From contig CALPYQ020000037.1 of NCBI GenBank assembly GCA_943327965.2, positions 1 to 9,059 of the forward strand: a stretch of DNA of 9,059 bases. The letters are read 5' to 3'. A program made the translations under genes and the position numbers. Source of the stretch: Singulisphaera sp. GP187. GTDB taxonomy: Bacteria > Pseudomonadota > Gammaproteobacteria > Burkholderiales > Burkholderiaceae_C. The notes under the pieces were generated by a model. The model was not told the DNA's origin, ran no database searches, and worked only from the letters and a program-made list of their open reading frames with translations. Of the stretch, positions 1 to 5,899 are shown in pieces; the first letter of the stretch is position 1; every line of letters begins with the position of its first letter.

Positions 1-1
1 A

Positions 2-571
2 CAAGGCGAAGTCGATTTGTTGGTCTGTACCGATGTGGCCGCGCGTGGCCTCGACATCAAAGACGTGCCAGCCGTCTTTAACTTCGATGTGCCCTTCAAT
101 GCGGAAGACTATGTCCACCGCATTGGCCGCACAGGCCGCGCTGGCGCTTCTGGATTGGCCGTTACCCTGGTGTCGCCCTCCGACATGCGCCTGGTGTCGG
201 ACATCGAAAAACTCATTAAAAATAAACTTCAAGTGGAAGTGTTCCCCTTGGAAGAAGACCGCTCACGCGACAATGCCAATGAGGGCAGGCGCGAGGAAAG
301 ACGTGATGTCCGGCGCGAAGACAGGCGCCCCGAGCGCGGCTTTGAACGTCGCCGTGACGAAGAAGATCCGCGCGATCGGAGAAGCAGTTTCCGTCCTGCG
401 CAAGTCTCAAGGGACCCCTTCTTTGAAAAACCCTACGAAGCCCCGACGGCCGAGCAAGCCAGCGCAGCCTCGTGGGAAGCCAGTGCCAGAACTGTGCCCT
501 CTAAGCCAGGGCTGTCTGCCAACATCAAACCCAAGCGCAAAGTAGCGGCCTTGTTCAAATCGGGCCAATAA
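2..571 (+). CDS. DEAD-box ATP-dependent RNA helicase, C-terminal part (RhlE-like), 5' end outside window
   Basis: This is the 3' part of an RNA helicase gene. The reading frame is open from base 2, so the true start lies left of the window and the TTG at 17 is not the start. The visible 189 residues begin in the second RecA-like domain. Motif V reads [10 protein letters not shown] (residues 10-19 of the fragment), and motif VI reads [10 protein letters not shown] (about 39-48). These motifs couple ATP hydrolysis to RNA duplex unwinding. After the core comes a low-complexity tail rich in Arg, Glu and Asp (about residues 88-135), then a basic end with [11 protein letters not shown], as in the tails of RhlE-type helicases of Burkholderiales that act on structured RNA in ribosome assembly or mRNA decay. 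The family call is firm. The RhlE assignment is an inference from tail style, because the N-terminal motifs are not visible. Confidence 0.93.
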   Translation, partial: QGEVDLLVCTDVAARGLDIKDVPAVFNFDVPFNAEDYVHRIGRTGRAGASGLAVTLVSPSDMRLVSDIEKLIKNKLQVEVFPLEEDRSRDNANEGRREERRDVRREDRRPERGFERRRDEEDPRDRRSSFRPAQVSRDPFFEKPYEAPTAEQASAASWEASARTVPSKPGLSANIKPKRKVAALFKSGQ

Positions 572-584
572 GCCAATTTGTTAA

Positions 585-610
585 ACCCGACCATTTGTTG
601 GGTGTGTTTT
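585..610 (+). terminator. Weak terminator-like hairpin after the helicase gene
   Basis: ACCCGAC (585-591) can pair with GTTGGGT (597-603) as a 7-bp stem with one G-U pair and a 5-base loop. GTGTTTT follows. The T-run is short and interrupted, so this is only a plausible intrinsic terminator. Its placement 14 bases after the helicase stop supports the role. Confidence 0.35.
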
Positions 611-653
611 CAAACAAGCACAAAGCTTTACATTCCCCTGTCAAAATGACGGG

Positions 654-2852
654 ATGAACTTCAAGCCTTCTGCCCTTTGCGTTGCCCTCTCTTTGATCTC
701 GCCATTGGCATGGTCACAGACCCCACCGCCGCCAGCCGCACCCGTGCAAGACATGGGCCGCGTAGAAATCAAAAGTAACCGAGACAACGACACGGAAGAG
801 CGTCGCCAGTCAACGGCTGCCAAAATTGTCATTGGCCGTGAAGAACTCGACAGGCAAGGGGACAGCACCTTGGGTGAGGTCTTAAAGCGTTTGCCCGGTG
901 TGACGGTTCAAGGTGCGCCCGGCAGAGGGGGCGGCATACGGATGCGTGGTTTGGGCGGCGGCTATACCCAAATTTTGATGGACGGTCAGCGTGTTCCGCC
1001 AGGTTTTTCAATCGAATCTCTGACACCCGACATGGTGGAGAAAGTTGAAATTCTGCGAGCCCCCACGGCAGAAACAGGCGCACGCGCCATAGCTGGCACC
1101 ATCAACATTGTTTTGCGTGAAGGCGTGAAAACCAATCCCGATGACTTGAAAGTGGGCAGCTCTTTTGAACATGGTTACCGCTCTGAAGGGTTGAATTGGG
1201 TGCGCAACCTCAAGACCGAGCCCCTCATTGGCACGCTAACTGTCTCGGCCATGAATTCATGGCGTCCAGAAGACAACACCTCTGTGACAGACGCCCAAAT
1301 GGAAGCCAACGAATTGTTTCCCACGAGTACCTTACAACGCGTCAGAAATACTTTGAGTGTTGGGCACCGACAAGGGATGAATGCCAATGCGCGTTTGATG
1401 TGGCGTGGTGAGCAGGGCAAGACCATGATCTTGATGCCTTTCATGGTCTATTCTGAAAACAAAAATGTCGCTCACGTCAACCTGACAGAGTCGAAAACAA
1501 TCAACGGTGTTTCTCAAGCCATGGTTGCAGACACTGCCGATACAAGCAACAACAGTCGTTTTGTTTTAACCCGATTGAATGGACAGTGGAACCAACGCTT
1601 TTCGGCCGATTCACGTTTTGAATTCAAATTTGGCTTGGGTGAATCTCATTTCAACTCTCGATTCTCGCAAGTGGCTGGAAGCTCATCGGGTTTATTGAGC
1701 ACGCTTCAAGAATCGCAAAGTTTCAAAGACCTTTCTCAGTCTTGGAATGGCAAATTGACGCAAGTTGTTGCCAAGAGCCATCAGCTTGTGAGTGGCATCG
1801 AACTCGAAGGCGTGCGACGCAACGAGGAGGCCAATGCAGAAGTGACAGACGATGCAGGCAACATTCGCGCGAGGACGCAGCGCTGGGCCATCTACACGCA
1901 AGATGAATGGAATATCAATCCCAACTGGAGTGCGCACGCTGGCATTCGTTATGAAAGTATCTTGACAGAAGGCAACAACGAGGAAGGTCAGAAAAGCAAT
2001 CAAAGCCATGTTCTAACCCCCTTGTTTCATGCGGTTTGGAAGCCCTTGCCACAAAGCCGTGATCAAGTTCGCATGAGTTTGACCAAAAGCTACAAGACCC
2101 CCACCTTGAATGATTTGGTGGGCAAAACCTCGCTGTCTCGAGAGACCAACAGCCCCACCCGAACCGACCGTATTAGCAACCCAGGGCTCAAGCCCGAATT
2201 GGCGGTGGGCATCGATTTGGCGGTTGAAAGGTACTTGGCGGGTGGCGGTGTTTTGAGTGCCAATGTCTTTCGTCGCAACATCAGTGACTTGATTCGCACT
2301 GTCACCACCGAACGCTACGACACGCTATGGGCGCCTGGCCAACGGCGCTTTGTTTCCAGCCCCACCAATGTGGGCGACGCCATTACACAGGGCTTGGAGT
2401 TAGAGGCTAAGTTTGCATTGAATCAAATGTGGAAGGACGCATTGCCCATTGATGTGCGCAGCAACTTGAGTTTCTTCAACTCCAAGGTATTGGATGTTCT
2501 GGGCCCAAACAACCGCTTAGACCAACAGCCCAAAATGACCGCCAACATGGGCGCCGATTACCGCGTCAGAGCGGTGCCATTGTCCGTGGGTGGCAACATC
2601 AACATCAACCCAGACTACACCACACGCAGAAGCCTTCAGCAATGGAGCTACCAAGGCGCAAAACGTGTGGTGGATGTGTATGGCGTTTGGAAATTCAGCC
2701 CCGCATCAGCCCTGCGTGTCACCGTCAGCAACTTGGTGCCCCAAGATTATTTAACGGGCAGTACTTTCATTGGCAATGGCATTTCTGAATCGGTCAACAA
2801 CACCACACGCAATTGGCAAAATGTTCAACTGCGTTTGGAATTAAAAATTTAA
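654..2852 (+). CDS. TonB-dependent outer-membrane receptor, ligand unknown
   Basis: This 732-residue protein is an outer-membrane gated channel energised by TonB-ExbBD. Residues 1-21 form a Sec signal peptide (hydrophobic core, AWS before a likely cleavage at Gln22), followed by a Pro-rich linker. The plug domain spans about residues 53-156. It contains LGEVLKRLPGVTV, a Gly-rich stretch leading into IRMRGLG, then ILMDGQRVPPG, VEKVEILRAPTAETGARAI and AGTINIV, all typical plug elements. The remaining roughly 570 residues have the alternating polar/hydrophobic pattern of a 22-strand barrel. The C-terminus, QLRLELKI, keeps the alternating beta pattern but ends in Ile, whereas most outer-membrane barrels end in Phe or Trp. 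The ATG at 654 is chosen because it gives a good signal peptide, but no clear Shine-Dalgarno precedes it. A CAAAAT lies 12 bases upstream (642-647), which could be a weak -10. No Fur box is evident at 572-653. It is followed by a hydrolase gene in the same operon. The ligand (siderophore, cobalamin, carbohydrate or other) cannot be read from the sequence. Confidence 0.93.
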   Translation: MNFKPSALCVALSLISPLAWSQTPPPPAAPVQDMGRVEIKSNRDNDTEERRQSTAAKIVIGREELDRQGDSTLGEVLKRLPGVTVQGAPGRGGGIRMRGLGGGYTQILMDGQRVPPGFSIESLTPDMVEKVEILRAPTAETGARAIAGTINIVLREGVKTNPDDLKVGSSFEHGYRSEGLNWVRNLKTEPLIGTLTVSAMNSWRPEDNTSVTDAQMEANELFPTSTLQRVRNTLSVGHRQGMNANARLMWRGEQGKTMILMPFMVYSENKNVAHVNLTESKTINGVSQAMVADTADTSNNSRFVLTRLNGQWNQRFSADSRFEFKFGLGESHFNSRFSQVAGSSSGLLSTLQESQSFKDLSQSWNGKLTQVVAKSHQLVSGIELEGVRRNEEANAEVTDDAGNIRARTQRWAIYTQDEWNINPNWSAHAGIRYESILTEGNNEEGQKSNQSHVLTPLFHAVWKPLPQSRDQVRMSLTKSYKTPTLNDLVGKTSLSRETNSPTRTDRISNPGLKPELAVGIDLAVERYLAGGGVLSANVFRRNISDLIRTVTTERYDTLWAPGQRRFVSSPTNVGDAITQGLELEAKFALNQMWKDALPIDVRSNLSFFNSKVLDVLGPNNRLDQQPKMTANMGADYRVRAVPLSVGGNININPDYTTRRSLQQWSYQGAKRVVDVYGVWKFSPASALRVTVSNLVPQDYLTGSTFIGNGISESVNNTTRNWQNVQLRLELKI

Positions 2853-2854
2853 TC

Positions 2855-2859
2855 AAGGA
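2855..2859 (+). promoter_or_regulatory. Ribosome binding site of the alpha/beta hydrolase gene
   Basis: AAGGA lies 6 bases before the ATG at 2866, within the 13-base gap after the receptor stop codon. A good site here and the lack of room for a promoter or terminator indicate co-transcription with the receptor gene. Confidence 0.7.
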
Positions 2860-2865
2860 AACATC

Positions 2866-3738
2866 ATGGTCACCAAAAATTCTGCTTGGCATGACAGCAT
2901 GTACAACAACCGTGAACTGGTGCCCAATTTTGCCGATCACTTTTCAAATTGGATTGAAGGCTCCAAAGCAGCACGTGCCAACTTAACCTGCCAATTAGAC
3001 ATCGCCTACGGCAACGGCCCCAACGAAACTTTGGATATTTTTCCTGCCAAAAAAGCCAATGCACCTGTGGTGGTTTTTATTCATGGCGGCTACTGGCGTA
3101 GCCTTGACAAGTCCGATCATTCATTTGTGGCACCACCCCTCCACGAGATGGGCGCCTGCGTTGTGGTGGTCAATTACGCCTTGTGCCCAGGAACACCCAA
3201 TGAACCCGTCACCATTCCAGACATTGCTGTGCAGATGACACACGCATTGGCTTGGGTTTGGCAAAACATTGCCAAACATGGTGGCAATCCTAAAGATGTG
3301 GTGGTTGCAGGGCATTCAGCGGGCGGGCATTTGGCCGCCATGTTGTTGGCCTGTGATTGGAAGTCGGTTGACAAAACCATACCGGCCCATTGGCTACAAA
3401 AGGCTTTGTCAATTTCTGGTTTGTACGACCTGACGCCCCTGCGCAAAACACCGTTTCTTCAAGACTCATTGAAGCTCACGGCCAAGCATGCGCGGATGGC
3501 CAGTCCTGCTTTGTGGCCGCGCCCTAAAAAGGGTGTTTTGTACACCTTGGCAGGCGGCGATGAAAGTGCTGAATTTTTAAGGCACAACCGATTGATTCAC
3601 CAAACTTGGGGACCCAAGACGGTTCCGGTGTGTGAGGCATTGCCTGGACTGAATCACTTCAGCATTGTGACGGACCTGACAAAACAGGGCACTCGATTGA
3701 ATGCCCTGATGAAACAACTCATTCAGGTTCAATCTTAG
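2866..3738 (+). CDS. Alpha/beta hydrolase with HGGYW oxyanion motif (arylformamidase/carboxylesterase-like)
   Basis: This 290-residue protein has the alpha/beta-hydrolase fold and no signal peptide, so it is probably cytoplasmic. The oxyanion-hole motif HGGYW is at residues 73-77. The nucleophile elbow GHSAG has its catalytic Ser at 151. A likely acid, Asp232, lies in GGDESAEF, and a likely catalytic His264 lies in LNHFS. HGGYW together with the ES-x-EF context after the acid resembles kynurenine formamidases (AFMID/BNA7 type) and related esterases of the HGGxW class. No tryptophan-degradation genes are nearby, so I do not assign KynB function. It follows the TonB-dependent receptor by 13 bases and is probably translated from the same mRNA. 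A working inference is that it hydrolyses an ester or amide in the ligand that the receptor imports. Its last 20 bases overlap the 3' end of the minus-strand Bug gene. Confidence 0.88.
   Translation: MVTKNSAWHDSMYNNRELVPNFADHFSNWIEGSKAARANLTCQLDIAYGNGPNETLDIFPAKKANAPVVVFIHGGYWRSLDKSDHSFVAPPLHEMGACVVVVNYALCPGTPNEPVTIPDIAVQMTHALAWVWQNIAKHGGNPKDVVVAGHSAGGHLAAMLLACDWKSVDKTIPAHWLQKALSISGLYDLTPLRKTPFLQDSLKLTAKHARMASPALWPRPKKGVLYTLAGGDESAEFLRHNRLIHQTWGPKTVPVCEALPGLNHFSIVTDLTKQGTRLNALMKQLIQVQS
3681..3708 (-). terminator. Candidate intrinsic terminator of the Bug gene, lying inside the hydrolase CDS
   Basis: CAGGGCA (3685-3691) and TGCCCTG (3702-3708) are perfectly complementary, giving a 7-bp GC-rich stem with a 10-base loop. 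Read on the minus strand, the stem is followed by TTTTGT (3684 downward). It begins 10 bases after the Bug stop codon (3719-3721), which is the expected place. The U-run is short, so efficiency is uncertain. Confidence 0.42.
3695..3734. other. Long imperfect inverted repeat spanning the convergent hydrolase/Bug gene ends
   Basis: GATTGAA (3695-3701) pairs with TTCAATC (3728-3734), CCTG (3705-3708) with CAGG (3724-3727), and ATGA (3709-3712) with TCAT (3719-3722). The result is about 15 bp of stem with two small bulges and an AACAAC loop. It can form in either transcript and has no T-run on either side. It is mutually exclusive with the 3685-3708 hairpin. A role in 3'-end formation or mRNA stability at this convergent junction is possible. 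Since it lies in coding sequence it may also be chance. Confidence 0.35.
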
Positions 3739-4690
3739 CGTCTCGCACCACTTTGCCCCAGCGCGGTGCTTCCGCTTTGACAAGCGCTGCAAAAACTTCG
3801 GGCGTACCGCCACCCATTTCGTTGCCCTGACTCAAGATCTTTTCTTTCACTTCAGGATCTTGCAGGGCTTTATTCAAGGCGGCATTCAAAGTCTTGACCA
3901 ATTCAGGTGAGATGCCCTTGGGTGCAATCAAACCTTGCCAGTTCAAAACCTCAATGGCTGGAAAGCCTTGTTCTGCCATGGTGGGCAAATCGGGCAGCAA
4001 AGGTGAGCGGGTTTTGCTGGTGATGGCCAAGGCGCGCAAACGGCCGCCCTTGATGGCAGGCATGGCGGAATACATTTGTTCAAACATCATCTGAACTTGT
4101 CCCCCCATCAAATCGGTGGCACCCGCGGCACCGCTCTTGTAAGGTGCGTGAATCAAATCGATGCCTGCGGCATTTTCAAGCAATGCACCACTCAGGTGAT
4201 GCGAGCCACCAATGCCGCCTGAGGCATAACTTAATTTGCCAGGGTTCGCTTTGGCCGCCGCAACAATGTCCTTGACAGACTTGTAGGGTGAATCGTTTCT
4301 CACCATCAAAATGAGGGGGCCCTTTTCAATCAAGCCAATGGGGACAATGTCGTTGGCAGGATCAAAGTTCAATTTTTTAAACAGCGCATGATTGACGGCC
4401 AAGGGCGCAAAGTTGCCCATGCCAATGGTGTAGCCATCGGGCTTGGCGCGGGCAATGACTTCCGTGCCAATGTTGCCACCCGCACCGGCTTTGTTGTCAA
4501 TGATGATGGGCTGACCCAAGATGGCGCACATGGCCTTGGCCACCTGGCGTGACCGCGAGTCTGCATTGCCGCCTGCCGCATAGGGGCAAACCCATGTGAT
4601 GGGTTTGCTTGGGTACTTGTCTTGCGCCTGAACCAGGCTGGGAACGAGCGCTGCGCTAACAGCGGACTGAAGGAGTTGGCGACGTTTCAT
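3719..4690 (-). CDS. Bug-family (TctC-like) periplasmic tripartite tricarboxylate transporter substrate-binding protein
   Basis: This 323-residue periplasmic protein binds small carboxylates or related solutes. It has an N-terminal signal peptide with a twin Arg (MKRRQLLQS), a hydrophobic core, and VQA before a likely cleavage at residue 22/23. The mature part begins with the Bug signature YPSKPITWVCPYAAGG, followed by ENKAGAGG-like DNKAGAGGNIGTE, PDGYTIGMG and the late motif PDLPTMAEQG. Length and motif order match the family. No tctA/tctB membrane genes are in the window, so it is an orphan, as most Bug proteins of Burkholderiales are. The ligand cannot be predicted. It lies 53 bases downstream of guaC on the same strand with no clear terminator between them. 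That gap contains a short tandem GGCACTG repeat (minus-strand reading, 4730-4743), and an AGGG just before the start may serve as ribosome binding site. Co-transcription with guaC is possible but functionally unexplained. Confidence 0.92.
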   Translation of the reverse strand: MKRRQLLQSAVSAALVPSLVQAQDKYPSKPITWVCPYAAGGNADSRSRQVAKAMCAILGQPIIIDNKAGAGGNIGTEVIARAKPDGYTIGMGNFAPLAVNHALFKKLNFDPANDIVPIGLIEKGPLILMVRNDSPYKSVKDIVAAAKANPGKLSYASGGIGGSHHLSGALLENAAGIDLIHAPYKSGAAGATDLMGGQVQMMFEQMYSAMPAIKGGRLRALAITSKTRSPLLPDLPTMAEQGFPAIEVLNWQGLIAPKGISPELVKTLNAALNKALQDPEVKEKILSQGNEMGGGTPEVFAALVKAEAPRWGKVVRDAKIEPE

Positions 4691-4743
4691 GGGAGACCCT
4701 GCGTGTAAACATGCAAGACCTCATTGTGCCAGTGCCCAGTGCC

Positions 4744-5721
4744 TTACATCAACAGATGTTCGCCGGCATTGTCGCCGCCCAAAATGACGTAATTCACCTT
4801 GCGAATGTCCATGAGCTTGGTGCCGCCCGAATAGCTGATGGAGCTTTGGGTGTCTTGCTCCATCTCAATCAGGGTGTTGGCCAGCTTGCCCTTGATGGGC
4901 TCCAAAATGCGCTTGCCTTCCACGTGCTTGTATTCGCCCTTGTTGAAGTCAGACGCCGAGCCGTAGTACTCTTTGTACAACTTGCCATCGACTTCAACCG
5001 TGGCACCAGGCGACTCTTCGTGACCGGCCAACATGGAGCCAATCATGATCATGGTGGCGCCAAAGCGAATGCTCTTGGCAATGTCGCCGTGTTCACGAAT
5101 GCCGCCGTCGGCAATGATGGGCTTGGTGGCCACACGTGCGCACCATTTCAATGCGGACAACTGCCAGCCACCTGTGCCAAAACCCGTTTTGAGCTTGGTG
5201 ATGCAAACCTTGCCAGGACCAATGCCCACTTTGGTGGCATCGGCGCCCCAGTTTTCCAAATCAATGATGGCTTCAGGCGTGCCCACATTGCCTGCAATCA
5301 CAAAGGACTTGGGCAACTTTTCTTTGAGGGTGTGAATCATCTTTTGCACGCTGTCGGCATGGCCGTGCGCAATGTCGATGGTGATGTACTCGGGCGTCAA
5401 GCCCTCGGCCACCAATTGGTTCACGGTATCGTAGTCGGGTGCTTTGACGCCCAAGGAGATCGACGCATAAAGTCCTTTGGCATGCATGTCGCGGACAAAT
5501 TTGACATTGTCCAAGTCGAAACGGTGCATGACATAGAAGTAACCGTTTTGCGCCATCCACGTGCAAATCTGCTCGTTGACGACGGTCTTCATGTTGGCCG
5601 GTACAACCGGAAGACGGAATTTGCGGCCTCCCAGCTCTACGCCAGCGTCGCACTCTGAACGGCTTTCCACGCGGCATTTGCGGGGAAGCAACAGGATATT
5701 GTCGTAATCAAAAATTTCCAT
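4744..5721 (-). CDS. guaC: GMP reductase, Bacillus-type (NADPH-dependent, GMP to IMP)
   Basis: This 325-residue TIM-barrel enzyme of the IMPDH/GMPR family converts GMP to IMP and ammonia with NADPH, returning guanine nucleotides to the purine pool in the cytoplasm. Features seen: [10 protein letters not shown] at residues 4-13, the phosphate- and active-site loop [11 protein letters not shown] with catalytic Cys173, then [29 protein letters not shown], and [12 protein letters not shown]. The loop residues following Cys (ITK) and the absence of CBS domains distinguish it from IMP dehydrogenase. From memory, the sequence is much closer to the roughly 326-residue Bacillus subtilis GuaC than to the roughly 347-residue E. 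coli enzyme. The start ATG at 5721 has GGAG 9 bases upstream (plus-strand ctcc at 5731-5734). Its leader carries a terminator-like hairpin just after a candidate promoter (5800-5869), suggesting attenuation. The Bug gene follows on the same strand. Confidence 0.96.
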   Translation of the reverse strand: MEIFDYDNILLLPRKCRVESRSECDAGVELGGRKFRLPVVPANMKTVVNEQICTWMAQNGYFYVMHRFDLDNVKFVRDMHAKGLYASISLGVKAPDYDTVNQLVAEGLTPEYITIDIAHGHADSVQKMIHTLKEKLPKSFVIAGNVGTPEAIIDLENWGADATKVGIGPGKVCITKLKTGFGTGGWQLSALKWCARVATKPIIADGGIREHGDIAKSIRFGATMIMIGSMLAGHEESPGATVEVDGKLYKEYYGSASDFNKGEYKHVEGKRILEPIKGKLANTLIEMEQDTQSSISYSGGTKLMDIRKVNYVILGGDNAGEHLLM

Positions 5722-5773
5722 TTAACCAAGCTCCATAAGGATCGTTGAAAGAACGAGTGAGCGCTTGGCTTGG

Positions 5774-5811
5774 CCGGTTTTGAGTGCTTTTTTTTGAGCA
5801 AAAAAAACCGG
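5774..5811 (-). promoter_or_regulatory. Alternative (antiterminator-like) stem in the guaC leader
   Basis: Plus-strand CCGGTTTT (5774-5781) is perfectly complementary to AAAACCGG (5804-5811). The 22 bases between include T8 (5788-5795) and part of A8 (5800-5807), which can also pair with each other around GAGC. In the guaC RNA this stem would use the same CCGG-U segment that forms the 3' arm of the upstream terminator hairpin, so the two folds exclude each other. This is the layout of an attenuator. The pairing is seen in the sequence; the regulatory role is inferred. Confidence 0.35.
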
Positions 5812-5833
5812 GCGCAAGAATCTTGGGCCCGGT
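5800..5833 (-). terminator. Strong intrinsic-terminator-like hairpin in the guaC leader
   Basis: On the minus strand, ACCGGGC (5833-5827) pairs with GCCCGGT (5813-5807). Inside it, after one mismatch, a second 4-bp stem CAAG/CTTG encloses a 3-base loop. Eight T residues (5807-5800) follow directly. This is a textbook Rho-independent signal, but it points into guaC, not away from a visible gene, because uvrD starts on the other strand at 5900. It is therefore either a guaC attenuator or the relic terminator of a minus-strand gene once located to the right. Confidence 0.65.
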
Positions 5834-5838
5834 GGCTG

Positions 5839-5869
5839 ATTCTACCCGTTTTGTTTTGCATTTTGCCAA
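5839..5869 (-). promoter_or_regulatory. Candidate sigma-70 promoter of guaC
   Basis: On the minus strand TAGAAT (5844-5839) matches TATAAT in five of six positions. TTGGCA (5869-5864) is a fair -35 match at a long spacing of 19 bp. The predicted RNA would start near 5832, at the first base of the leader hairpin. No better promoter is seen between the hairpin and the guaC start. Confidence 0.45.
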
Positions 5870-5893
5870 CAAGGCGTCAGGAGTTTCTACAAT
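5863..5893 (+). promoter_or_regulatory. Candidate sigma-70 promoter of uvrD
   Basis: TACAAT (5888-5893) is a one-mismatch -10. TTGCCA (5863-5868) is a one-mismatch -35 at 19 bp spacing. The predicted start of transcription is at or within a base or two of the ATG at 5900, implying a leaderless or nearly leaderless mRNA. The -35 overlaps the candidate guaC -35 on the opposite strand. Confidence 0.45.
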
Positions 5894-5899
5894 TGGGGG

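Noticed and set aside
33..545. A 170-codon open frame overlapping the helicase fragment in another frame.
   Set aside because: The helicase frame carries clear motifs V and VI through the same bases. The alternative translation is low-complexity and unlike any family.
572..653. Possible Fur box or other metal-regulator operator before the TonB-dependent receptor.
   Set aside because: No stretch resembles the GATAAT-type repeats of a Fur box. Only short AT-rich inverted repeats are present, which are not enough to call an operator.
2866..3738. Naming the hydrolase kynurenine formamidase (kynB).
   Set aside because: The HGGYW motif fits a wide class of esterases and amidases, bacterial KynB is usually a different metal-dependent fold, and no tryptophan-pathway gene is nearby.
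4711..5658. A 315-codon open frame on the plus strand, opposite guaC.
   Set aside because: It is fully antisense to a very well conserved GMP reductase. Its translation has no recognisable motif and no ribosome binding site, so it is a codon-bias shadow.
4744..5721. IMP dehydrogenase (guaB) as the identity of the minus-strand TIM-barrel gene.
   Set aside because: The active-site loop GPGKVCITK, the 325-residue length and the lack of CBS domains fit GMP reductase, not IMP dehydrogenase.
5722..5736. A four-codon open frame (MELG) ending directly before the guaC ATG, as a possible leader peptide.
   Set aside because: Its second codon is the GGAG ribosome binding site itself, and it lacks a binding site of its own, so it is most likely chance.
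5722..5840. Possible known purine riboswitch in the guaC leader.
   Set aside because: I could not find the three-way-junction core or conserved loops of a purine aptamer. The predicted start is too close to the terminator stem to leave room for one upstream.
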